A stretch of DNA of 64,000 nt from Malania oleifera. Lineage: Eukaryota > Streptophyta > Magnoliopsida > Santalales > Ximeniaceae. The translations under genes and the position numbers were made by a program. Below are positions 47,101 to 57,646 of the stretch, piece by piece; positions within the stretch are counted from its first letter, which is position 1; every line of letters starts with the position of its first letter. The notes below the pieces were generated by a model. That model did not search any database and was not told the origin of the DNA. It saw nothing but the letters and a program-made list of their open reading frames with translations. The DNA is taken from contig NC_080422.1 in NCBI RefSeq assembly GCF_029873635.1, forward strand, positions 16,026,049 through 16,090,048, read 5' to 3'.

Positions 47101-47794
47101 GAATTCATGTTTGCATTTAAATTGTGAGTCTTGATTTGATCTCTTAATTGTGCTAAAGGTTCGATTTTTAGTAGGTTCGGTTTTTTTTTAGTATGTGTCT
47201 AGTTTAGTTTCCATTGTGTGTTTTTAATTCCATGTTCTAGGTTGCCATTTTTAATTAACGCGTGTCCCAGTGTTTCCTTAAGTAGACTAGGGTTTTCATT
47301 ATTGTTATTTTAATTCCATGTTTAAAGTTTCCATTTTTAGTTAGTATGATCTAGTGTTTCCTTAAGTAGACGTAGGGTTTCTATTCTTATTTTCTTTTGT
47401 TTAGTGCATGTTAATTTTAAGGTTTAAATTGCGTGTCATTTAATTTGTCACAAGTGAAATTGAACCATCTTGAAAAACCCGAATCTGAACTGAGTTCAGT
47501 GCATTTTTAATTTCGATTGGAAGAACGTAAAATCTGAGATTAAACGCATTCCCTGAGGAGACGATCTATCCCTTGGGCTTAATATTACACGATAGAACTC
47601 CTATACTTGGGACAGCTTCCGAGCTGCTCATTTTTCGAGTAAGTCATGTATATATTTTCATATGATTATGTCTATGTGATTTATGCTTCTCGCTGCTTAG
47701 GTTAATGAATGGGTTTATCCCCAGCATGGTATTAGAGCATATAGAATGTTATAGTATATAAAAAAAAAATCAATTAATTAAGCAGGTCGTTACC
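44131..47794 (+). repeat. Solo Tekay-type LTR inside TEK1 5' LTR
   Basis: Begins TGTAGTGACCCGAAG and ends CAGGTCGTTACC, flanked by TGAAT (44126-44130) and TAAAT (47795-47799). The TEK1 3' LTR at 35440-35450 shows the uninterrupted target. After removing the nested 1691-bp LTR (45956-47646) it is about 1.97 kb. GTCGACGAA repeats (44210-44455), a short CT tract (44507-44560) and GAGCACGGTACCGTTGCT (45229-45246) tie it to the same family. Confidence 0.86.
45956..47646 (+). repeat. Solo Athila-like LTR, fourth nesting level
   Basis: 1691 bp, TGATTACGCGCCG...GAGTAAGTCA, with perfect target duplication TGTAT (45951-45955, 47647-47651). It shares with the ATH1 LTRs the start (TGATTAC), GGCATTCCCTGAGGAGACGATC-type block (47541-47565) and the final GCTCATTTTTCGAGT. 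Open frames inside (46246-46860) are low-complexity Ser/Leu/Pro readings of pyrimidine-rich leader sequence, not genes. Confidence 0.88.
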
Positions 47795-48674
47795 TAAATG
47801 TTATGGTTCTGAGGTTTGTTTATCATAGTATTCTAAAAATAATGTAAAATACAAGTTTCTGTATGTATACTATAAATCATGGTATTCTGAAAATTATATA
47901 AACCCTGTGCTGATCTAATATTAAACTCATGCCACACAACTAAATATCAATATTATTAGGCTCTGAAAACTGTATATATGGTATGAAATAATAATTTGCT
48001 AAAAACATATTATTTGTACTGAATCATAATGGAACTGCCTAGCATAGCATATTTCCCTTACCTGATTCCTACTAAGATCCCCTACTATGATGGGTCCTAT
48101 ACCCGCAGGATTCCCCACTCAACACCCTGAAAGCAACATTTCTCATAACAAAATATCATTATTTCTTTGACTACTACATTTTTCACAAATGTTATAAAGC
48201 CAAATATTAAATAAAAGGCCTTACCCTGAATTTGAGATGAAATTCAACTCTGCCCCACCAACGATCAGCTCCAATAGACTTGGAGAGAACTTTCCCAAGA
48301 GCGTCGTGAAGTCCTCAAATCATCGATCCAGCAAAAAATGGGGCTGGAATCCAAGAGAGAGGAGGGAGAAATCGTAGAGGAGAGAGAAAGGGAATTCTTG
48401 CTAAAATTTCTGCGTAAAAATCCGAGATTTGTACTATTTATAATCTGGCCTTCGTCGATGAGCCACGTCACCTTGTCAATGAGGTCAAGAAGGGTGTTCG
48501 TCGATGAATGCCTTTTCCACGTCGACGAAATTTAGAACTTGGAAAACAACCTCTTAGTATCCTCTCGTCAATGAAACGTGTCCTCATCGACGAGATCCTT
48601 ATGTTCCCTCGTCGATGAATCCCCTGTGTTCGTCGATGAGACCCTAATTAAATTCCACAGGTTATTAAAGTTGG

Positions 48675-48992
48675 CGTAGCCATCTAAGTGGTGCTCATAC
48701 CATGTATGTAGCCTCACCTTGCCCCTCTGAGTGCAGCGGACCTATTGACAAGGAACCTCATATGGGCAGGACACGAAGCTAGAGTCATCGAGTAAGGGGG
48801 GTAAGATGAGGCTTGTGATGAGTCTAGGGAAGAGTTCAAGGATGACCCTTGCCCTGGAATAGGTGGAGAAGACATTGAGCACAAATGAATGCAAGCGACA
48901 AGGTTGACGGGAGAAGAAGGAAGCGGGAGATGAAGAGTTGAGAACGAAGGTTCATATTTAAACGACTCTCGATATTGTCGACCAGGGTGCAC
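48675..48992 (-). pseudogene. Unassigned ORF of ATH2, N-terminal part
   Basis: Minus-strand frame with MSSPPIPGQGSSLNSSLD, then SYPPYSMTLASCPAHMRFLV, continuing towards 34374 beyond TEK1 with LHTWYEHHLDGYAN in another frame. Ser/Pro-rich start, no recognised domain. It begins about 250 bp after the GGGAGGCAACCC landmark that usually follows the end of pol. Confidence 0.4.
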
Positions 48993-49268
48993 CCTAGCTT
49001 AGTGCCGGTCACCAACATGGTTGGCCTTCTCAGTATTTTCGAATTTCAGCAGAGTTCAGGTGCTGGACCTAGTCGCCCGCATATATGATGGTTGCTCTCT
49101 TAGTTGCACCCCCAATTTATCGTTCGGCCTACTCTAAAGATGCTAAACCCCTATTTAATCTATCCTAAACAACCTATAGACTAAAAAAAAGAGAAAAATT
49201 ATCGGGTTGCCTCCCGAGAGTTTTAAGTTTATCCTCTTCAGCTAGACACGCTTAAGCTCATTTCAAAC
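48993..49268 (-). other. ATH2 spacer with GGGAGGCAACCCG landmark
   Basis: The minus strand reads GGGAGGCAACCCG at 49203-49215, a sequence commonly found just after the pol ORF in Athila-like plant elements. Here it follows protease almost directly, which shows where pol is missing. Confidence 0.6.
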
Positions 49269-49744
49269 TCATCCTAGTTCGAAGGAGACATTGGATTCTC
49301 CCTTTTTCTTATCATACCTAGTGTTGCATACCCCCAACTTATTCTTAGGATGGAAGACCAAACCATGAATTGCAGAAGTGTGATTGTTGAGGTCTCCCAG
49401 TTTAGTCATGGAGGGGTGTTTTGGTTGAAGTACATTATCCAAAGGGTCCCTCCATAGAAGTGAGGGAGCTTCCTCCTCGACAATCGTCTCAATCAAGTCT
49501 ACGTCCATAGCTTGGACAATTTTAATTGCATGTTGGGGGCGGTAAATGTGTTCAGCATGAGTTTCTTATGGCCCAATGAAATGTCCATAATCCCTATCCT
49601 ACATTGAATGCAAGCATTGGTTGTGACTAGGAATGGCCGTCCTAGAAAAGCAGGGATCAGATTTGTGGAAGACTCTATATCTAAAATGATGAAATTGGCA
49701 GGATAATGGAATTCTCCCACCTTTACTACCACGTCTTCTACCAC
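49269..49744 (-). pseudogene. ATH2 aspartic-protease region
   Basis: Two overlapping minus-strand open stretches. The first (49499-49744) reads VVEDVVVKVGEFHYPANFI, LIPAFLGRPFLVTTNACI, the C-terminal half of the Athila/Tat protease (ILGRPFLATxxA motif). The second (49269-49508) reads MDVDLIETIVEEEAPSLL and LWRDPLDNVLQP, the acidic linker normally leading into reverse transcriptase. They are in different frames, so a small indel lies near 49500. No reverse transcriptase follows. Confidence 0.8.
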
Positions 49745-50709
49745 ACCCTGGGGTTGCTTAAGAGATCAATCAGCAAGACTCACTATTATCAAGGTGGGCT
49801 TTATCTTCCCAAGGTTAAGTTGTTGATAGGTTGAGTATGGAAGGATATTTACACTTGCCTATAAATATAGAAGAGCCCTATTAATGGTGTAATTGCTAAT
49901 TACACATGAAATAGTGGGTGAGTCAGGGTCTTTTAGTTTAGGAACAAGGTGCTTTAGTATTATGGAACTCATATGCTCGACCTGCTTAATTAAACCATCC
50001 ATATGTACCCTTGAATCTTGCTCCTACGTTGATAGGTCCGTAAGGAAATCTGTGAATGCAGGTGATCGCTTAATTCTCTAGGAGAGGCTTGTCAATTCTT
50101 ACTTGTTTAAACATGTCCTAGATGGACTCAGTTGAAGCCAATTTCCTAAATATCGAAGGCGCAAGAGGGACCATAGGGTGTGCCACTAAGGAGCCATGAA
50201 AAGCCCTATGGGAAGCAAAGTAGGGGTTGGTCCTTCCATTTGCAAGTGTGGGACTCAAGGGTTTGTGTACCTAACTAGAAGAAGATAGGGTGCACAAATC
50301 AGCATTGGGCACTACCCTTTTTTCATCCTCATTCTCTCCCTTGCTTGGTTACTATTTACCTTGTTTATCTATCATCTTGCTACTTTGGAAGGTGGTCACC
50401 ACCTGGGCTTGCTCAGGGTATGATGAGGGACCAACTTTCAATTCACATTTCACCCCATATTGTCCCTTAGGATTCACTATAAGCTAACTTGGCAACTTGC
50501 CCTTGTCTTTCTGACTCAAAGTAGCATCTAGTTGCCCCAAGGTGGCTTCTAGCTTCATAATGGATTGGGAGTGAGAGTGAAGGATTTTCCGATCTTTTTG
50601 GCGATCAAACTCAATGTTCTTAAAGGTTCTCATCACCGTCGCTTAAAATGTGTCATATTTAAGCGGAGGTGGAGACGTCTGCTAAACGGTTGAAGATCTG
50701 GGGGCTGAA
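49745..50709 (-). pseudogene. ATH2 gag C-terminal part
   Basis: Minus-strand translation at 50370-50640 gives MRTFKNIEFDRQKDRKILHS, MKLEATLGQLDATLSQKDKG and KLPSQLIVNPKGQYGVKCE, the conserved gag C-terminal pattern (IGQLA...GxLPSQ..NPK) of Athila-like elements. The ADxSLKQPQG block before protease is at 49745-49775. Stops are present. Its N-terminal half is at 57647-58970, separated by the solo LTR stack. Confidence 0.78.
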
Positions 50710-51623
50710 TGTAACAACCCGGAAAATTTTTAAATAATTTAAGATAATAAAGAAGATAGAAAGGGAAGGAAGAACAAATTCAAAAAGGTGGCAGCAAACA
50801 TTCGTCGAAGAATAGACTGGTCTCGTCGACAAATGTTGACGAGTTGGCTGTCACGTCGACAAATTGTGTACTAGGACTCGTTGACAAATCAACGTGTCTC
50901 GTCGACGAATCCCTACATATAAGTAGTGGATTTCTTTCATTTCAGCGTGAATTTCTTGCATGTTTCCCTTATCTCTCTAAAACCTTCGGCCATACCACCT
51001 TCTCTCTTCGATTTTGGGCTGGATTTAGCTTGGTTCGATGATTAGAAGCTACCACGAGACTCCTGGGAAGATTCTCTGCAATATAGGTGGAGTGGATCTT
51101 TGATTTGAGTAGTTTGGGGAACATCCCAAAACCAAGGTAAACGAATTATTTTGGAATTTCTTTAGCATATATTGTCCTTTGGAGCTTAGGAAGTATTATA
51201 GGAGTAGTATACTAAGATTTGAGGAACTTGGAATTTTGGATTTCAGGGTCTTGTTTTGTTGATTTTGGGTCGAATTTTGAGGAGCAGGTAAAGGGAAATA
51301 TTTTATAATGGCTTTTCATAATTTTATACGACTAGTTTCGAGTATGAATTCTTATATACATATAGCTATAATTTTCTAAACTTTACTTGTAAAGACTTGA
51401 AAATTTAAAATGATTAAAACAATTAGAAAAAAAATAATAAATAAAATAATAAATAAACAAATGAAAGGAATAATATGGGAAAAAAATATAAAATATATAT
51501 ATATGAAATAAAATGAAATTAGACTATTTATTAATTAGTTAATTAATTGAATATTATTTAATTGAATTCATAAATTAATAAAATGTTATTTAAATGAATT
51601 AATTAAGTAAATTATATGATGGG

Positions 51624-53839
51624 TGTTGAATCAGGTGTAATCCCAAAAGAGGGGGTGAATTGGGTATTTAAAAAAAATTCTTTGGCACTTATCTACCTCT
51701 TAAACCATTTTTATATATTTACAAAAAACTTCTTGTTACTCAATTATGTATGTGTAAGGGTATCCAACCTATACATGCAATATACACAATTTAAATGCAG
51801 TACTAAAAAATAAAAAGTAAAGGAAAGAAAGAAGACAAACACAGTTTTACGAGATTCAGCCAACTTGGCCTATGTCCTCACCTTGAGCAACCACTCAAGG
51901 ATTCACTAAATCTTTGCTCCTTAAATTGGGACGGAGCTTCCCTTATAATTCGCTGCTTACAAGAGGCACAGCTCCCTCCTACTCCGCTACTTACAAGAGA
52001 TACAGCTCTCTCCTCACACATCGATTCACACACCGAACCGTGTATACAATAGAATCTGAAAAATAACACTCAAAAATGCTTCTAACAAAAGCGTGTGAGT
52101 ACAAATCAAATTCCTAATACATTAACATATAATATAACTTGAAGCTCATGAATGTATGAAAATGATACAATCGTTTTAATGTATGATATGCTTCAACACA
52201 CAAATCTCTATTTAATCAAAACTCCCAAGTAAAGATATGTTTAAAATGTTTTGGAGTATACGAAGGTTCTTGGTTCACTTTGCAAAAATGTACAAATATA
52301 TTTGAAGTGAACTGGTTAACAAAAACTTTGTCTTTAATATTAAATCAATCAAAATCACAAAGTTTTTCTTTCAAGTATTCAATCACAAATAGAGTATATT
52401 GTTTTTCAGAAATTATCCCTCAATAGAATATATAGTTATAAGTACCAATGATATTTAATCAAGCGTTAATATATCTAAAATATAGATCCTTTAGAAAACA
52501 CACAAAACACACCCTTGAAACAACCTTTCAATCAATCACACAACTTAAATCAAGTAATGATCGTGTTTAGAATAACTATGTATATGTGTAGGCACTTTCA
52601 AGATCAATCTTTTAATCAAAATAGATTTTTCAATAATAAGCTCTATGAACGATATATATGTATATTTATATACTCTTGAATCAAAAACAATCAACCAAGC
52701 TAAACAAGCTTTCTCAAGTAATGATCTTTTCAAAAATCAATTTTTATATGAATATGCACACTCAAGATCAAAATTTTTCTAATGATAATCAAAAGCACGT
52801 AATGAGATAAGAAGTTCTTAAGAATAATAACATGAAAGATCAAACCTCAATACTGGATTGAAGTATAGTTGAATGAATGAATGCTCTTTGATTTTTGGAA
52901 TAAATTTCCCAAAGACAATGAAAGTAGAATGAACTGCAGACAATCAGCTCAAGTTTCTCTACAATCTTGCAATACGATGTGTTCTTCTCTTGTTGTGTGT
53001 CTTTGCCCCGTTCTAGGGTTTAGATATTCAGTATATATAGTGTCTTACCCTTAGGATTGATCTCAACAATTAAATCAATGAAATAGCTTGTGAGTTCTTT
53101 TAACAAAAAACAAGTTTTTAAGTTTCCCGCAAATTCAGGCGCCTAAGGTCAAAAGCCCAGGCGACCGAAGTTCCATAAGCCTTTAAAAAATCAAGTTGGA
53201 ATACAGGGTCAGGCGCCTAAAGAGGGAAGTTCAAGCTCCTAAAGTGGGTTCAGGCGCCTGAGGTTCCAAGGTCAGGCGACCGAAGAGCCTCTGCCAACTT
53301 GCTCTATTTCCCATTAATTCTTCAGGCTACCAAACTAAATCTTCAAGCTCCTGAAGAAATTCTTCAGGCGACTGAGGTCAAGTTCAGGCTACCGAAGTCC
53401 CATTTTTCTCAATTTTTCTTCTCTAGTTTTAAATTCTACTTTGCTTCTTTTCTTGGGTCCTTTATAAAACATATTTTCCATGATTTAAAAACATTTCCAA
53501 GTCCATAAAAATTCCCTAATGATGTACATGAAATACATGAATCCTAAAATCATTCTAAGTTATATTGAACCTCAAATTAAATCATATGACAATGTAAGTA
53601 CATGATTTCTAAATACACATTCCCAAGATGTTCTTGAACTTTGCCGCTTGCATCTTGATTCTCATACTCTTTGAGTTCCTTGGATCTTGCCAAGATTTGT
53701 AAGCTTTACTTGAAGGCTTCCATGACTCGTTATCTTTCCATGTAGGCTTAATATAGTTCCTGTTTACAAACTCCATGCACAGATCAAATATCAAGTAATT
53801 TGTCATTATCAAAAATGGATTGGACTCGTAGAGTCAACA
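51624..53839 (-). repeat. Innermost solo SIRE-like LTR (copy I)
   Basis: 2216 bp, flanked by ATGGG (51619-51623) and ATGGA (53840-53844). On the minus strand it starts TGTTGACTCTACGAGTCC; on the plus strand it opens TGTTGAATCAGGTGTAATCCC, the reverse of the end of the LTR at 59522-61618, so both belong to one subfamily. It holds GGCGCCTGA-type repeats at 53135-53400 that the 59522 copy lacks. Confidence 0.87.
53135..53400. repeat. Cluster of CAGGCGCCTGA-type motifs
   Basis: About nine imperfect palindromes, such as TTCAGGCGCCTGAGG (53250), GTCAGGCGACCGAAG (53271) and TTCAGGCTACCGAAG (53384), in the solo LTR. Equivalent in position to the motif clusters of the other SIRE-like LTRs. Confidence 0.82.
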
Positions 53840-53841
53840 AT

Positions 53842-53842
<1 letters not shown>

Positions 53843-53877
<35 letters not shown>
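53843..53877. repeat. (TA)n microsatellite
   Basis: Perfect TA run immediately right of the innermost solo LTR. Confidence 0.9.
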
Positions 53878-53880
<3 letters not shown>

Positions 53881-54940
53881 GAAATAATATAAAGATATAA
53901 ATTAAATGAATTGGATTTCAATTTGAAATCCAATTCTTCTCTCCAAATTCACCCCCCCTTCTGCAAATTGTTTCCTGCGCCAGCTTCTCTCTGCGTCCGT
54001 CCACAGTCTCCATCTTTGTCTCTCTCCTTCTCTCAATTTCTCGACGAGTTTGCGGTGGATCGGGAAACGGAAGGTGTCGTTGGATTCCTGGTTACGCTAC
54101 CGATATTTCTACTAGAACAGATTTTTTGTGGGAACGGCTTAGGCACTGCTCCTACGAAAAAATTGGAAAAGTAATTTTTTCCCATTTTCCCAATTTCACT
54201 ATTAATATACAATTAAATCGACCATCGGGTACCACCACGTGATCCTAATCACGGTTGTTGTCATTTTGGTGTGGGTAATTTTTCAATTGGAGTTTTCTAG
54301 GCCCCACTCCAAAGCGAGAGTGGGATTTGGAAAATTTGGCAATTTTGGTATATTTGTGGGTATTACTATTTATTTAGGAATTATGGCCCGAGGAAATATT
54401 TAAATAATATTTTATTCAAGAATAATTTATTGGAATTAGAGATTTAATTTCAGGGTCCGGGTGAGCGCCACAGGCATCTCTTCGGGGTCCCTGTTGGCGT
54501 AGTGCAAGAAACCAGGTAAGGGAAAAAATATATATTAAATCATAATTTTTATAAATTTAATGAAAAATAAATTGTGTTATATGTACGTGTAAATTTTTCA
54601 ATATGGGTTTAAAATGCCAACCATTTAAATTATGTTTTTCCGAAGTTAGGACTGTTTATTATATACATATATGTGAAACTAAGTTGATGGAAGTGAAATA
54701 TTTTTCAAAATAATTATGCAAGAAATTAAAAGTATTTTTCTAGTATATGAATGTTAATTATGGGTTGGCTTATTTTCAGGTAATGTATGAATTTTACTAC
54801 TAAATTATGTGGCATGAGTAAATAGGAATGCTATGTGGAAATATGTTATATGTATGAGATACATAATATACAGGGAATGAACTGAGTATGAAAATGTTAA
54901 ATGAAATATGCTGCTTATGTGTGTTAATGCAACCATATAA

Positions 54941-55208
54941 ACAGCTGAAATATACTGGGTAAAACAGTTGAAATATGCTGAGTAAAACAGTTGAAAGTGG
55001 TTGGGTAAATGTATGACAGCTGAAATATGTTGGGTAAAACAACTGAAATATGTTAGGTAAAACAGTTGAAAGTGGCTGAGTAAATGTGTAACAGCTGAAA
55101 AATGCTGGGTAAAATAGCTGAAAGTGGCTGAGTAAATGTATGACAGCTGAAAAATGTTGGGTAAAATAGTTGAAAGATGCTAGGTAAAATAGCTTAAAGA
55201 TGCTGGGT
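54941..55208. repeat. Tandem array of 23- and 29-bp units
   Basis: Eleven units ending GCTGGGT/GCTGAGT. The base unit is AAAACAGTTGAAATATGCTG plus GGT; a 29-bp variant begins AAATGTATGACAGCTGAAA. Units recur partly in the pattern 23-23-29, a higher-order repeat of about 75 bp. The 232-codon minus-strand frame across this array (54800-55498) is a product of the repeat, not a gene. Confidence 0.88.
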
Positions 55209-55440
55209 ATGAAATGAAATGAAATGAAAAGGGAAATGAATGAAATGGAAATGAAATGTGAAATGTAAACAAAGTAAAATGGGAAAGAGTCACTTAAAGT
55301 GAAATGCAATGCAATGTTAAGCCATGAATATGAACAAATGTGTATGATTGAATAATGATAGAAAGAATAATATATTATAATATTAGAAGTATGTATGTAC
55401 GTAGAACATGTTACGATTGGGCGAGGCGTACCTTTTTCCA

Positions 55441-55740
55441 GAGGGCTTGCTGAGTAAGGCAAGTACACTAGTAGTTTCATATGTGGTAGTAGCTGCATAA
55501 CGTACTAGGGTAGAGGGAACCTACTTGTATGGGCAGGTAGATTTCCCTATCCTTAGGGCCTTTCCCGGTAAGCTATTGTTGAACGGTGTGAGTACGAGAT
55601 CAATCTAACATTTGAGGGCTTACTGAGTAAAGTGAGTTCCTTGGTATACTTTATTAGTGACCTTAGGGTTACCTAAATATCAGAGCATAAGGGTACTACT
55701 TGTATGGGCGAGTAATCACCCCTATCCTCGGGTAATCTCG
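55441..55740. repeat. Two 120-130 bp units with GAGGGCTT-CTGAGTAA starts
   Basis: Units at 55441-55560 and 55613-55740 share GAGGGCTT(G/A)CTGAGTAA and a later CTTGTATGGGC(A/G)(G/A)GTA...CCCTATCCT(T/C)(A/G)GG block. Two more such units are at 56918-57016 and 57041-57135 in the outer LTR. Confidence 0.8.
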
Positions 55741-56550
55741 TGGGTAAAATATCTTGCATGTGTTTGAATAGGATCAGAAAATGATTTCAGAAATTATGTT
55801 AATGATTTTCAAATGTTAAATATTATGTTTTTTATAAACTCATGTTGGCCACACACTGTTTTAATATGTATGCTTCTTCCCTTACTGAGATGTGTCTCAC
55901 CTGAATATAAATGTATTTCTTTTTCAGGACATCCTCGAGGTCGAGCTTAGAGAGCTTGAGATTTTATAGTACTTTTGGAGGAAAAAGGGTATAATTTTGA
56001 TAATATTTTGGGACGTAGATATCTTATGTTTTATGTCGTTATGTTTTTAGTCAATTATGAAAGGAATGATTGTGAAAATACTGAAATGTTTTGGAGATAT
56101 ATGTAATTATGGAAATGCAGGTGTTGAAGGATATTATGGTCTATGGATAGAACTAGGAAACTCTGGTAGTATTTGTATGATTGAGGTTCATAGTTGTGTT
56201 TTCCGCTGCGTATGTATGGTTTAATTATGGAATATCAGGGATTTTATCAAGTATAACGCGCCGAACCCGGGATTAAGGGTTCGGGGCATTACATTACTGG
56301 TATGGAAAATAATGTTTTTAGATAGATAAATTATATTAGGAAAATTCGTGTGGTTGAAACCATTTTTGATAATTAAGTGATTGTGATTAATGTGGAATGA
56401 GGAATTATCGATATTGCAAATATTGTTTGACTGTGAAGTCTGCCTAGTTGAATATACAGGTTAATTGTGGGATGTTGTGTATTCTGTGGTAGAATTGTGG
56501 ATGTGTGGCATGGTTGGTTTGCGGTTGACTTGTGTTGGGGTTCATGTAAA

Positions 56551-56700
56551 TTGTGATATAACGTTGGCAGTGGTATGAGGAGGTTGTTATATCGTACCTA
56601 GTATAACCGTCATATAACGTTAGCAGTGGTATGAGGAGATCGTTATATGGACGTTTATATTGGGACGTAAACATTGGCAATGGTATGAGGAGGTTGTTTA
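56551..56700. repeat. Three-copy repeat around GGTATGAGGAG
   Basis: GGCAGTGGTATGAGGAGGTT (56567), AGCAGTGGTATGAGGAGATC (56622) and GGCAATGGTATGAGGAGGTT (56675) are spaced about 54 bp, each followed by GTTATAT- or GTTTAC-like sequence. Confidence 0.85.
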
Positions 56701-56917
56701 CCTATTTACTATGAACAGAGTGTTGTTTTGTAGCCTGCGTGGTTTGATTAGCCCTGTGTGGACCAATCCTGTGTGGACACTGATGTTATGTGATTTGATC
56801 CTGTGTGGATTGATTATGATATATGGGTGTATGCGTGAAATTCTGTGAAGCGATTATGTTGGCTGTGTACAACTATTAATTAATTAAGTATTTAGGGTAA
56901 AGTAGATTACTCCACCC

Positions 56918-57135
56918 GAGGGCTTGCTGAGAAAGGCGAGTACACTGGTAATTAATTGTTGGTACCAGAGTAGAGGGAAGCCACTTGTATGGGTGGGTGA
57001 TCTTCCCTATTCTCGGTGACTTTACCTGAATACATAACCCGAGGGCTTACTGAGAAAGGTGATTGCCCCGGTGTTAGCACTAGAGTAGAGGGAACCGACT
57101 TGTATGGGTAGGTGGATTTCCCTATTCTCGGAAAC
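56918..57135. repeat. Two further GAGGGCTT-CTGAGAAA units
   Basis: Units 56918-57016 and 57041-57135 share CGAGGGCTT(G/A)CTGAGAAAGG, AGTAGAGGGAA and ACTTGTATGGGT with CCCTATTCTCGG. They correspond to the units at 55441-55740 in the nested LTR. Confidence 0.82.
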
Positions 57136-57646
57136 TAACATTAAAATACTAATGGTTATGGGTATGTGATTGGATGATAAAGACGTTGATCTTGTGCGAT
57201 TATGGGCATGTTATCTGGCATCCTATGAACTGTGTGTACACTTTAGATGGATATTTTAATTGAATTATAAACACTTCAGCCACACACTATTATAAACTAT
57301 TTCTTCCTTACTGAGAGGTGACTCAGCCCCTCATGTGTTAAATCTTTTTAGGTTATCCAGGTGATCGAGCTTAGATAGCTCCAGGGCGGGGTAGTTTTGT
57401 GAGCGAAACTGGAACAGTTATGTTTTTATGTTTCAGTTTTTATGTTTCTTCATATTTCTTCCAGGTTTGTAATATGGTAAATATGGATTCATGGTATAAG
57501 TTTGTTGATGTACAAATATAGAACTCTGGTATATTATATTCGAGGTTATTTTATTATTATTTTCCACTGCGTTATTGGTATCAGAGACGCGTGTGTACTC
57601 ACAACACTCCGGGCCCCACGTGGTGGATCCAAGGTGTTACACCGAA

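Larger units (their letters stand above)
34375..48669 (-). mobile_element. TEK1: Tekay-type gypsy chromovirus, nested and decayed
   Basis: Minus-strand element with LTRs 34375-36309 and 43067-48669 (the latter 1934 bp once its insertion is removed), target duplication GTTGG (34370-34374, 48670-48674), initiator-Met PBS at 43052-43063 and a PPT (AAAGAGGGGAGAA) at 36310-36322. Internal order: gag with two zinc-knuckle remnants, protease, reverse transcriptase, RNase H, integrase, chromodomain. This order, the C-terminal chromodomain and the PBS fit the Tekay/Del clade. Solo LTRs interrupt reverse transcriptase (38354-40579) and the 5' LTR (44131-47794). Many Trp and Gln positions are stop codons and most of the integrase catalytic core is deleted; the copy is dead. 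Confidence 0.9.
43067..48669 (-). repeat. TEK1 5' LTR, interrupted
   Basis: Pieces 43067-44130 and 47800-48669 make 1934 bp, matching the 3' LTR. Outer end GGTTATTAAA, then the GTTGG target copy. A solo LTR (44131-47794) lies between. GTCGACGA-type repeats at 48450-48640 and a TATA box at 48435-48442. Confidence 0.9.
51388..56293 (+). repeat. Middle solo LTR of the stack
   Basis: Begins TGTAAAGACTTGAAAA and ends GGTTCGGGGCATTACA, with perfect target duplication TTACT (51383-51387, 56294-56298). About 2.7 kb once the innermost LTR is removed. It contains a 23/29-bp tandem array (54941-55208) and two GAGGGCTT(G/A)CTGAGTAA units (55441-55560, 55613-55740). The TGTAA...TTACA ends suit a gypsy LTR; no internal domains adjoin it. 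Confidence 0.82.
50710..57641 (+). repeat. Outer solo LTR of the ATH2 stack
   Basis: Begins TGTAACAACCCGG and ends GGTGTTACA, flanked by CTGAA (50705-50709) and CCGAA (57642-57646). After removing the nested LTR it is about 2.0 kb. The left arm has GTCGACAAAT-type repeats (50800-50920); the right arm has GAGGGCTTGCTGAG repeats (56918-57135) and GGTATCAGAG near its end (57576). Plus orientation, related to the Tekay-type LTRs. Confidence 0.82.

Noticed and set aside
54800-55498. 232-codon minus-strand open frame
   Set aside because: It is a translation of the 23/29-bp tandem array and neighbouring ATGAAATG repeats (STVLPNIFQLFYP-type text); no domain, inside a solo LTR.
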